Shown piece by piece: positions 23,613 to 31,519 of a stretch of 64,000 bases of DNA; positions within the stretch are counted from its first letter, which is position 1; every line of letters starts with the position of its first letter. The stretch lies in contig NZ_JBHRXZ010000022.1 of NCBI RefSeq assembly GCF_042648805.1, positions 434,001 through 498,000 of the forward strand. Reading direction: 5' to 3'. The position numbers and the translations under genes were made by a program. The notes under the pieces were generated by a model that was not told the DNA's origin, did not search any database, and was given only the letters and a program-made list of their open reading frames with translations. The stretch comes from Azomonas tarimensis. GTDB lineage: Bacteria; Pseudomonadota; Gammaproteobacteria; Pseudomonadales; Pseudomonadaceae.

Positions 23613-24152
23613 ATGGATCTACAGGATTTCGACGGCAGCGGCCTCTATTTCGATGAGCCTCTGGCTCCCGAGGTGGCCGCCTGCCTCGATACTGCCAGCG
23701 ACCAGTACAGCCAGGGTACCGCAGAAGCGCCACTGCTCCAGGCGCAGGCCCTTGCACCTGAAAACCTCACGGTACTGGTCGGGCTGTATCGCTTTTACTA
23801 CTACCAGCACCGTTACGCCGATGCACTTGGCGTCGCGCAGCGAGTGATGGACATCGTCGCCCCGCGGATCGGCTTGCCGCCGTACTGGGGAGACATCACC
23901 GGTGATCATCTGGTGGATGCGGCCGAGCGCGGCTTCGGCCTGTTGCGCTTCTATCTGCTGGCGCTCAAGGGCGGGGGCTACCTGAGCCTGCGCATGGGCC
24001 GCTTCGAACAGGGCAAGACCATGCTGTTGAAAGTGGTCGAGCTGGACGCGGACAACCGGCTCGGTGCCAGGTTGCTTCTAGAAGTGCTGGCGGGCCACAA
24101 CGCGCAAATCTTTACCTTCCCAACTGCGGCTACCGCGGAGATACGACCATGA
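23613..24152 (+). CDS. TPR-like nif-associated protein B
   Basis: 179 residues, helical. Motifs: PENLTVLVGLYRFYYYQHRY, then ADALGVAQRVM and LRFYLLALKGGGYLSLRMGR. It is a paralogue of the 16.2-kb protein in the nifE operon; both have two helical repeat units. It lies between cysE and nifW as in Azotobacter-type clusters; function unknown, probably protein-protein contacts. Its stop overlaps the nifW start (ATGA). Confidence 0.78.
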   Translation: MDLQDFDGSGLYFDEPLAPEVAACLDTASDQYSQGTAEAPLLQAQALAPENLTVLVGLYRFYYYQHRYADALGVAQRVMDIVAPRIGLPPYWGDITGDHLVDAAERGFGLLRFYLLALKGGGYLSLRMGRFEQGKTMLLKVVELDADNRLGARLLLEVLAGHNAQIFTFPTAATAEIRP

Positions 24153-24496
24153 CCGTACAACGCTTTTCCCCGGAATCCGACCTGTCTCTGGATGACGCCA
24201 TGGAGGATCTGGTCTCGGCCGAGGACTTTCTCGAGTTCTTCGATGTGCCGTTCGACCAGACCGTGGTGCATATCAATCGGCTCCACATCATGCAGCGGTA
24301 CCACGACTATCTGAGCCAGGCGCCTGACCTTGAAGAGCTCGCCGACGAGCCGCGCGCCGCGGTCTACCGACAACTGCTGGTGCGCGCCTACAGCGACTTC
24401 GTCAACTCCGACGCGCAAACGGAAAAGGTCCTGAAGGTGTTCAAGCGCAATGATCCGCAGAGCACCTTCGTGCCCCTTGACCAACTGCTTGGCTGA
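24149..24496 (+). CDS. nifW: NifW, nitrogenase stabilising protein
   Basis: 115 residues. Family pattern: MEDLVSAEDFLEFFDVPFDQ near the N-terminus and LLVRAYSDFVNSDAQTEKVL near the C-terminus. NifW is a helical protein that binds the MoFe protein and helps its maturation or oxygen protection. It is followed by nifZ after 14 bp. Confidence 0.95.
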   Translation: MTVQRFSPESDLSLDDAMEDLVSAEDFLEFFDVPFDQTVVHINRLHIMQRYHDYLSQAPDLEELADEPRAAVYRQLLVRAYSDFVNSDAQTEKVLKVFKRNDPQSTFVPLDQLLG

Positions 24497-24510
24497 GCGG
24501 GAGGTAACAG

Positions 24511-24981
24511 ATGACCCAGCCGCAATTCGAGTATGGCGAGTCGGTTCGACTGATCCGCAACGTACGTAACGACGGCACCTATCCGGGAAAGGAAGTCGGG
24601 GAGTTGCTCATCCGGCGCGGCGCGGTGGGGTGTGTTTACGACGTCGGTACCTATCTTCAGGACCAATTGATCTATCGCGTTCATTTCATCGATGACGCTC
24701 GCACGGTTGGCTGCAGGGAGGAGGAGCTGATCCTGGCTTCCGATCCCTGGGTGCCCAACCTGTTCGAGTTTCGTGACAAGGTCGTTGCGCTGCGCAGTTT
24801 CGCCATCGGGGGCGAGGTGGTGGTCGAACGAGGCCAGGTCGGCACCATCGAGAAGGTCCTGCGTGATCTGCCCGACGGTGTGCAATACCACGTGCACTTC
24901 AGTGACGGACGTATCCTGCAGATTCCCGAGCCGAGCCTGGCGATGGTCGATGCGGCAGCGGCGGGGGTAGACCATGAGTGA
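24511..24981 (+). CDS. nifZ: NifZ, MoFe protein maturation factor
   Basis: 156 residues, two similar SH3-like halves: FEYGESVRLIRNVRNDGTYP in the first and FRDKVVALRSFAIGGEVVVE in the second. NifZ helps form the second P-cluster of NifDK. GGGAGG precedes ATG. Its last 8 bases overlap nifM. Confidence 0.95.
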   Translation: MTQPQFEYGESVRLIRNVRNDGTYPGKEVGELLIRRGAVGCVYDVGTYLQDQLIYRVHFIDDARTVGCREEELILASDPWVPNLFEFRDKVVALRSFAIGGEVVVERGQVGTIEKVLRDLPDGVQYHVHFSDGRILQIPEPSLAMVDAAAAGVDHE

Positions 24982-25852
24982 GCAGACGGCAGGTCCGGAA
25001 CGCCGCTACCGGCTGCTGCGGGTATCGCTTGACCGCTTCGGCTGCGAACCTCGGGCGCTAGACGATAAACAGCAGAAACAGGCCGAACGCATCGTGGCCC
25101 GCCAGCTCGAGATCGAAGAGGCGGTGTTGCGCAGCCCCGAGGCCATCGGGGTGGTCATTCCCGAGTCGCAGGTCCGCCATGCCTGGAAGAGCATCGGAGA
25201 ACGCTACGAGGACGAGGCAGCCCTGTCCATGGCCCTGGAGCACCAGGGGCTGGATGTCGAAGGGGTCAGCAACCTGCTGGCTCGCGAGCTCAAGGTCGAG
25301 GCAGTGCTGGAGCGCATCAGCACCGGGGCACCCGAAATCAGCGATACCGATGTCAGCCTCTACTACTTCAGCCACATCGAGCAGTTCGATCGGCCGGAAA
25401 CCCGTCGCGCCCGGCATATCCTGCTGACGATCAACCCGGAATTTCCCGAGAACACCCGCGAGGCGTCCCGTACCCGTATCCAGGCCATCGCCCACCGACT
25501 GGGCAACAAGCCCGAACGTTTCGCCGAGCAGGCAATGAAGCATTCGGAATGCCCTACGTCGTTGCAGGGCGGGACCCTGGGGGACGTCAAGCGGGGGACC
25601 CTTTACCCGCAGCTGGAAGATTGTCTGTTCGGACTCAAAGAGGGCGAGATCAGCCCGACGGTCGAGTCGCCGATGGGCTTTCACCTGATGCTCTGCGAGG
25701 CCATTACCCCGAGCGGGCGCATGCCGCTCGAAGAGGTACTGCCGCGGCTACGGGACTGGCTGCAGTCGCGGCAGCGCCAGGCACGCCAGCGGCAATGGCT
25801 GGAAACCCTGCTGGAAAAATCCGCACCTTTGGAGGAACTGGCCCATGGCTGA
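24974..25852 (+). CDS. nifM: NifM, parvulin-type peptidyl-prolyl isomerase for NifH
   Basis: 292 residues. The C-terminal rotamase domain (about 135-270) shows RRARHILLTINPEFPEN, CPTSLQGGTLGDVKRGTL and SPMGFHLMLCEAITPSG, a standard parvulin pattern. The N-terminal half is helical. NifM is required for folding of active NifH in this group. It overlaps nifZ (start) and clpX (end) by 8 bases each. Confidence 0.96.
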   Translation: MSEQTAGPERRYRLLRVSLDRFGCEPRALDDKQQKQAERIVARQLEIEEAVLRSPEAIGVVIPESQVRHAWKSIGERYEDEAALSMALEHQGLDVEGVSNLLARELKVEAVLERISTGAPEISDTDVSLYYFSHIEQFDRPETRRARHILLTINPEFPENTREASRTRIQAIAHRLGNKPERFAEQAMKHSECPTSLQGGTLGDVKRGTLYPQLEDCLFGLKEGEISPTVESPMGFHLMLCEAITPSGRMPLEEVLPRLRDWLQSRQRQARQRQWLETLLEKSAPLEELAHG

Positions 25853-27185
25853 TACCGAGAACCCCTGCTGCTCGTTCTGTGGCGCGGAAAAAAGCGCAAC
25901 GGTACCGCTGATCGCCGGCAATGACGGTCGCATCTGCGAAGCCTGCGTAAAACTCGCCCATCAGGTGGTCAACAGTTGGGGCCAGCGGCGCAAAAGCCAG
26001 GAGCTCGCCCCGCAGTTGCGTACTCCGGCCGAGTACAAGAAACATCTGGACGAATCGGTCATCGGCCAGGAGGAGGCCAAGGAGACCCTGTCGGTCGCCG
26101 TGTACAACCATTACCTGCGCCTGCTCAACTGCGATCGCGATCCGGTGTGCCACCTGAGCGAAGAGGTTGAGCTGGAGAAATCAAACATCCTCATGGCGGG
26201 CCCTTCGGGCACCGGCAAGACGCTGCTGGTGCGCACCCTGGCCAGGATCCTCGGGGTGCCCTTTGCCTCGGCGGATGCGACCACCCTGACCCAGGCCGGC
26301 TACGTTGGCGACGATGTGGACAGCATCATCGCCCGATTGCTCGATGCGGCCGACGGCGATGTCCAGCAGGCCCAGTGGGGTATCGTTTACATCGACGAGG
26401 TGGACAAGCTTGCCCGCCGCAGCGGGGGAGGTACCGCGGTGCGGGACATCTCCGGCGAGGGCGTCCAGCAGGCGTTGCTGAAGATGGTCGAAGGCAGCGA
26501 GATGCGCATCAGCAAGTCCGGGCGGCGCAACGAGCAGAACGAGGAGCAGGTGATCGACACCCGCAACATCCTGTTCATCGCCGGCGGAGCCTTTCCGGGT
26601 CTTGAGGCGCTGGTTTCGTCACGTCTGCAACCCAAGGACACCAGCATCGGTTTCCATACCGCGCCAAAACAGAAAGCTCCCAGCATCAACGAACTGCTGT
26701 CCTCGCTGTTGCCTGACGACCTGCATGAATTCGGCCTGATTCCCGAATTCATCGGTCGCTTCCCGATCATTACCTTTCTTCAGGAACTGGATCACGCCAC
26801 CTTGCTGCGGATTCTCACCGAGCCGCGCAACGCGCTGGTGAAGCAGTACAAGCAACTGTTCGCTTACCAGGGCGTGACCCTGGAAATCACCGATGCGGCG
26901 CTGGACTACATCGCCGACCAGGCGTTGACGCGCAAGACGGGTGCGCGGGGGCTGCGAGCGGTGCTCGAAGGCGCGCTGCAAAAGACCATGTTCGATATGC
27001 CGTCGATGCCTGGCCTGCGGGCCTGCACACTGGATCTGGCTGAGCAGGAAGGCGGTGTGCAGCGCCTGACGGTGGCGACTCGTATCGCCGAGCCCGGTGA
27101 TGAGGACGATGCGTCTTTCTCCATGCCGTCCCCGGAGGAGAGTACTGCCCAGGCCAAGCTGACCGCCGAGCTGTCGCAAAGATGA
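25845..27185 (+). CDS. clpX: ClpX-type unfoldase, nif-linked paralogue
   Basis: 446 residues. The N-terminal zinc domain has CCSFCGAEK and CEACVK. Walker A is GPSGTGKT, Walker B is IVYIDEVDK, and the pore loop GYVGDD is present. An IGF tripeptide (DTSIGFHTAP) that normally contacts ClpP is kept. The nif-linked copy is separate from the housekeeping clpX, which is not here. It probably controls turnover of nitrogenase assembly factors; substrate not visible. It has an acidic C-terminal tail. Confidence 0.93.
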   Translation: MADTENPCCSFCGAEKSATVPLIAGNDGRICEACVKLAHQVVNSWGQRRKSQELAPQLRTPAEYKKHLDESVIGQEEAKETLSVAVYNHYLRLLNCDRDPVCHLSEEVELEKSNILMAGPSGTGKTLLVRTLARILGVPFASADATTLTQAGYVGDDVDSIIARLLDAADGDVQQAQWGIVYIDEVDKLARRSGGGTAVRDISGEGVQQALLKMVEGSEMRISKSGRRNEQNEEQVIDTRNILFIAGGAFPGLEALVSSRLQPKDTSIGFHTAPKQKAPSINELLSSLLPDDLHEFGLIPEFIGRFPIITFLQELDHATLLRILTEPRNALVKQYKQLFAYQGVTLEITDAALDYIADQALTRKTGARGLRAVLEGALQKTMFDMPSMPGLRACTLDLAEQEGGVQRLTVATRIAEPGDEDDASFSMPSPEESTAQAKLTAELSQR

Positions 27186-27205
27186 CATCAATCGACGGTG
27201 TCAGC

Positions 27206-27221
27206 TGTCCGTTTTGCGACA
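27206..27221 (+). promoter_or_regulatory. NifA upstream activator site before nifF
   Basis: TGT at 27206-27208 and ACA at 27219-27221, ten bases between, about 65 bp upstream of the nifF promoter. Confidence 0.82.
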
Positions 27222-27282
27222 GCTTGGTCGTCGCTACAAGAATAGTCTTTGTAAAACAATAGGTTAACTAGCCATTCGCGGG

Positions 27283-27298
27283 TGGCCTGCCTCTTGCT
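27283..27298 (+). promoter_or_regulatory. Sigma-54 (-24/-12) promoter of nifF
   Basis: TGGCCTGCCTCTTGCT: GG at 27284-27285, GC at 27296-27297, ten bases between, with a perfect TTGCT -12 half. Start of transcription is expected near 27309. Confidence 0.9.
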
Positions 27299-27370
27299 CT
27301 ACCCTCAGGAGCCAGCCTGGCGCAAGCCGCTGGCAACCCGACTACGACTACACGCAGCCAGAGGTTGATT

Positions 27371-27913
27371 ATGGCCAGGATTGGACTTTTCTTCGGCACC
27401 AACACCGGTAAAACCCGCAAAGTCGCGAAGATGATCAAGAAGCGCTTCGACGAAGAAACGATCGCGGACCCGATGAACGTCAACAAGGCCACGCCCGACG
27501 ACATCGCCAAGTACCAGTTCCTGATACTCGGCACCCCGACCCTCGGCGAGGGTGAGCTCCCTGGCCTGTCGGCCGATTGCGAGAACGAAAGCTGGGAAGA
27601 GTTTCTGCCCCAGCTGGAAAGTGCCGACTTTTCCGGCAAGACCGTCGCCCTGTATGGCCTGGGCGACCAGGTGGGTTACCCCGATGAGTTTCTCGACGCA
27701 ATGAAAGAGCTTCATGATTTCGTTGTCGAGCGCGGTGGCAAGGTCGTGGGTGCCTGGCCCACCGAGGGCTACGAGTTCGAACATTCCGAAGCTGTGGTCG
27801 ATGGCAAGTTCGTCGGACTGGCGCTGGATCTGGACAACCAGAGCAACCTGACCGAAGAGCGCTTGAGCGCCTGGCTGAAGCTGATCGCCGCGGATTTCGA
27901 CCTTACCGTCTGA
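27371..27913 (+). CDS. nifF: NifF, nitrogenase flavodoxin
   Basis: 180 residues, the same length as Azotobacter NifF. FMN phosphate loop FFGTNTGKTRK is at the N-terminus, with GTPTLGEGELPG and YGLGDQVGYPDEF as the isoalloxazine loops. It is a long-chain flavodoxin that donates electrons to NifH. ATG 27371 is preferred over an in-frame TTG six bases upstream. It is the last gene of the island. Confidence 0.96.
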   Translation: MARIGLFFGTNTGKTRKVAKMIKKRFDEETIADPMNVNKATPDDIAKYQFLILGTPTLGEGELPGLSADCENESWEEFLPQLESADFSGKTVALYGLGDQVGYPDEFLDAMKELHDFVVERGGKVVGAWPTEGYEFEHSEAVVDGKFVGLALDLDNQSNLTEERLSAWLKLIAADFDLTV

Positions 27914-28223
27914 GCTGCACCCGGCCCCGGGCCATACCCGGGGGCCCCTCTTCCGGCGTGCGCAGCCACGCGGTCAACGGCATCCTTCATCTTTTCCGTC
28001 TTCTACTACGCACTGCCCACTAGCAATCCGCAGGCCGAACGTGGCCAAGGCGGCTCAGGAACGCGCAGGTAAAGGGTAGTGCTCGAGACTGTTCCGACCG
28101 CTCCGTGCCGGAGCCCTGTCGGAGGCGTTCAAGCAGAGAGGTGCCGCTTGCGGCCCGACCATCCTTCCGGATGAAGCCTGGCCGCTGGCGACAGTGACGG
28201 CCCGGGGCGGACCGTCGAGGACA
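27914..28223. other. Gene-free junction between nif island and core genome
   Basis: A strong GC hairpin, GGCCCCGGG (27923-27931) with CCCGGGGGCC (27937-27946), follows nifF by 10 bp with only a short pyrimidine tail; it may end the nifF message. No gene, tRNA, integrase remnant or insertion sequence is seen in the rest. Confidence 0.6.
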
Positions 28224-30140
28224 TCAGTGGTTGCGCGTCAGCAACGCGGGTTTTTCACTGCGATTGCGTCCGGGCTGACGGTCCAGCTGTTCGAGTTGCT
28301 CCAGTTGCTCCAGGCTGGGCAGCCGGTCCAGCTTGGACTCCTTGCGCACGATCACAGGCTGGCGCGTGCTGGGTGCTGCCGTGTCCTTGCGTCCGGTGGA
28401 CTCGAAGGGGGTCAGCTGACGCTCTTCGCCACGCGGGCGCCGCGGACCTCCGGAGCGACCCTGGCCGCCAGCCTGCGACTGGCCGTTGCGGGCCTTGGCT
28501 GGACGCTTGCCATTGGCCGCTCCCTGAGCCTGGCCCTGAGCTTGCGCCTGTCCGTTGCGGCGTCGCGTCGGTACCGCGGCACTGGCGGCAGGGGTGGCGC
28601 CAGCGGCGGGACGGCGGCCACGGTCCTTGCCTTTCTGGTTCTGATAAGGGCTGACGTAATCGACGCTGTTGCCGAAGTTATCCACTTCGTCATCGAGAAA
28701 CTCGTCAGGCGCGCGATCGAGCGGAATAGCAGGCGACAACGTTTCGCTCACCTTCAAGAGGGGTGCATCTGTGGCCCCGGAGGCCTGGGCGCCCTTGCTT
28801 TTGCCCCGGCGATTGCGGCGTTTGCTTTTCGCGCCTGGTTCGCCCCCGCTCTCGCCAGCGGCTTCGCTGGCAGGCTTGGACTTGGCTGCCGGCTTTCCCT
28901 GTCGCCCGTTGGGGCGGCGCTCGCGGCTTTCTCTCGGTACGCTGGTTTCGCCACGCGGCGGGCGATTTTCCTTGGGCTCGGCTTCCAGGGTGGTTGGGTC
29001 GAAGCCCAGCGAGTCGCCATCGGCGATCTGCTGGCGAGTCAGGCGCTCGATGTTGCGCAGCAGTTTCTCCTCGTCCGGCGCCACCAGCGAAATGGCTTCG
29101 CCGCTGCGTCCGGCCCGACCGGTACGGCCGATACGGTGGACATAGTCTTCCTCGACGTTCGGAAGTTCGTAGTTGACCACGTGGGGCAACTGGTCGATAT
29201 CCAGCCCGCGAGCGGCGATGTCGGTGGCTACGAGTACCCGAACGCTACCGTCCTTGAAGTCTGCCAGGGCACGTGTCCGGGCATTCTGGCTCTTGTTGCC
29301 ATGGATGGCCGCGGCGGTCAGGCCTTGCTTCTCGAGATACTCGGCGAGGCGGTTGGCACCGTGTTTGGTACGGGTGAAGACCAGCACCTGTTCCCATGCA
29401 CCCTGGGTCACCAGATGAGCCAGCAGGGCGCGTTTGTGGGCGGCGGGCAGGCGATAGACGCGCTGCTCGATGCGCTCCACCGTGGTATTGGCCGGGGTCA
29501 CCTCGATGCGCTCGGGCTCGTGCAGGAGCTTGCCGGCAAGATTGATGATGTCCTGGGAGAAGGTGGCGGAGAACAACAGGTTCTGGCGCTTGGCCGGCAG
29601 TTTCGCCAGTACCTTCTTCACATCGTGAATGAAACCCATGTCGAGCATACGGTCGGCTTCATCGAGCACCAGGATCTCTACATGGGAGAGATCCACGGCG
29701 CCTTGGCCGGCCAGATCCAGCAGGCGGCCTGGGCAGGCGACCAGCACGTCGACGCCCTTGGAGAGCAGTTGCACCTGTGGGTTGACGCCCACGCCGCCGA
29801 AGATGCAGGCGCTGGCCAGTGGCAGGTCACGGGCATAGAGCTGGAAACTGTCGTGTACCTGGGCGGCCAGCTCGCGGGTCGGGGTCAGCACCAGGACCCG
29901 CGCCTGGCGAGGGCCATGGCGCTGGGCCCGGTCAGGGTGACCGCCGGGAAACAGTAATTCGAGGACGGGCAGCGCGAAGCCACCGGTCTTGCCGGTGCCC
30001 GTCTGGGCGGCGACCATGAGGTCGCGTCGTTGCAACACGGCGGGAATGGCCCGCTGTTGCACAGGGGTAGGCTGGGTGTAGCCGGCAGCCTCGACGGCAC
30101 CGGCTAAAGCCTCGGAGAGACCGAGGGAAGCAAAGGACAT
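28224..30140 (-). CDS. rhlE: RhlE-type DEAD-box RNA helicase
   Basis: 638 residues. Helicase core in about the first 370: Q motif PTPVQQRAIP, AAQTGTGKT, VLDEADRMLD, SATFS, ARGLDI and HRIGRTGR. A long basic, low-complexity C-terminal tail (Arg/Pro/Gln/Gly-rich, about 380-638) replaces any folded RNA-binding domain, as is common in pseudomonad RhlE. It remodels ribosomal and other RNA. Start MSFASLGLSEAL at 30140. Confidence 0.92.
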   Translation of the reverse strand: MSFASLGLSEALAGAVEAAGYTQPTPVQQRAIPAVLQRRDLMVAAQTGTGKTGGFALPVLELLFPGGHPDRAQRHGPRQARVLVLTPTRELAAQVHDSFQLYARDLPLASACIFGGVGVNPQVQLLSKGVDVLVACPGRLLDLAGQGAVDLSHVEILVLDEADRMLDMGFIHDVKKVLAKLPAKRQNLLFSATFSQDIINLAGKLLHEPERIEVTPANTTVERIEQRVYRLPAAHKRALLAHLVTQGAWEQVLVFTRTKHGANRLAEYLEKQGLTAAAIHGNKSQNARTRALADFKDGSVRVLVATDIAARGLDIDQLPHVVNYELPNVEEDYVHRIGRTGRAGRSGEAISLVAPDEEKLLRNIERLTRQQIADGDSLGFDPTTLEAEPKENRPPRGETSVPRESRERRPNGRQGKPAAKSKPASEAAGESGGEPGAKSKRRNRRGKSKGAQASGATDAPLLKVSETLSPAIPLDRAPDEFLDDEVDNFGNSVDYVSPYQNQKGKDRGRRPAAGATPAASAAVPTRRRNGQAQAQGQAQGAANGKRPAKARNGQSQAGGQGRSGGPRRPRGEERQLTPFESTGRKDTAAPSTRQPVIVRKESKLDRLPSLEQLEQLEQLDRQPGRNRSEKPALLTRNH

Positions 30141-30446
30141 GCGAGATCCTGTCTTATGGGGGCGTTGGGCCCAGGGACGATCATGCCTGGCTGGATGTGC
30201 GTGCCTCTGGGCACTGTCCCGTCCGGTCGTGCCGCTGACTCAAGAATTGGCGGCATCCGGGCGCAAGCCTGGCGGGAGTGCGGAGTATAACAGAGTGTGT
30301 CAACCCCGCGATATTACGACACTCCCCGGGCTGCCTGGTTCAACCGCAAGGGTAGCGGGCCGGCAGCCGCACAAGGAGTGAAGGCGCTGATACTGCACGG
30401 CTATGCCCGCTTTGCCAAGCACTGAATGAAAACCCGGCAAAAGGTT
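30141..30446. other. Intergenic region between rhlE and metF
   Basis: No gene is supported. TATACT-like and TTGACA-like boxes on the minus strand near 30285-30305 are badly spaced relative to each other, so I do not call a promoter. Confidence 0.5.
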
Positions 30447-31298
30447 TCAGCGCGAGAGGCCCAGGTTGTTCCAGATCGCCAGGCTAGCTTCGGCCTGGTT
30501 CAGCGTATAGAAGTGCAGTCCTGGCGCGCCGCCGGCCAGCAGGCGTTCGCACATCTCGGTGATCACTTGTTCGCCGAACGCCTGGATGCTGTCGATATCA
30601 TCGGCGTAGGCCTCCAGCTGCTTGCGTACCCAGCGCGGCAGTTCGGCGCCGCAGGCGTCGGAAAACCGGGCGAGCTTGCTGTAGTTGGTGATCGGCATGA
30701 TGCCTGGTACCACCGGGATCTCCACGCCCAGCTTGCGCACGCGCTCGACAAAGTAGAAGTAGCTGTCGGCATTGAAGAAGTACTGGGTGATCGCGCTGTC
30801 GGCCCCGGCGTTCGCCTTGCGGGCGAAGTTGGCCAGGTCCTGCTCGAGGTTGCGGGCCTGGGGATGCATTTCCGGATAGGCGGCGACCTCGATGTGGAAG
30901 TGATCCCCGGTTTCGCTGCGGATGAACTCCACCAGCTCGTTGGCGTAGCGCAGCTCGCCGCTTGCCATGCCCATGCCAGAAGGCAGGTCGCCGCGCAGGG
31001 CAACGATGCGGCGTATGCCGGCCTGGCGATAGGTTTCGAGCAGCTGGCGCAACTCCTCGCGGGTGTCTCCGACACAGGACAGATGCGGCGCGGTGGGAAC
31101 CTTCACCTCCCCATCGAGCTGGAGCACGGTGTTGAGGGTACGGTCGCGCGTGGACCCTCCGGCACCATAGGTGCAGGAGAAGAAATCCGGTTGGTGCTCG
31201 GCCAGCCGACGGGCCGTGGCAATCAGTTTTTCATGCCCGGCTTCGGTCTTGGTCGGAAAGAACTCGAAGCTGATGGAAGGGCGAGGGGATGTGCTCAT
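30447..31298 (-). CDS. metF: MetF, 5,10-methylenetetrahydrofolate reductase
   Basis: 283 residues, FAD-dependent TIM-barrel enzyme. SFEFFPTKTEAG at the N-terminus, FSCTYGAGGSTRDRT, RRIVALRGDLPSG and NADSYFYFVERVRKLG are family hallmarks. It makes 5-methyl-THF for methionine synthesis. It lies in a methyl-cycle cluster downstream of ahcY on the same strand, 221 bp apart; that gap holds an imperfect inverted repeat near 31489-31512 and no gene. Confidence 0.96.
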   Translation of the reverse strand: MSTSPRPSISFEFFPTKTEAGHEKLIATARRLAEHQPDFFSCTYGAGGSTRDRTLNTVLQLDGEVKVPTAPHLSCVGDTREELRQLLETYRQAGIRRIVALRGDLPSGMGMASGELRYANELVEFIRSETGDHFHIEVAAYPEMHPQARNLEQDLANFARKANAGADSAITQYFFNADSYFYFVERVRKLGVEIPVVPGIMPITNYSKLARFSDACGAELPRWVRKQLEAYADDIDSIQAFGEQVITEMCERLLAGGAPGLHFYTLNQAEASLAIWNNLGLSR

Positions 31299-31519
31299 GG
31301 GCGAATCCAGAGAAGCAGTCGGGCGAAAGTCTGCCCGTAACCTTCTTATCGCGGGCGGCCAGAGACCAGGAGGGAACGAGACGGCAGCATGGCGCTGCCC
31401 TGTCGTCCCGCTTCAGCCTCTGGCCGCCTGCGGCTTGGGTAGGGTGGAAACGGCTGCAGGCCCTTTCCACCAGACGCTCGGCCAGGTGGAAAAGCGCTTT
31501 GCGTTTTCCATCCTACGCA

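Noticed and set aside
27914..28223. Search for an island boundary (tRNA, direct repeats, integrase)
   Set aside because: Nothing found except a GC hairpin; the island may have been acquired or rearranged without leaving marks here.
30285..30310. TTGACA and TATACT on the minus strand before rhlE
   Set aside because: Spacing is only about 8 bases, so it is not a usable sigma-70 promoter as it stands.
31489..31512. Inverted repeat TGGAAAA...TTTTCCA between ahcY and metF as terminator
   Set aside because: It needs a bulge to pair and has no T-run on either strand.
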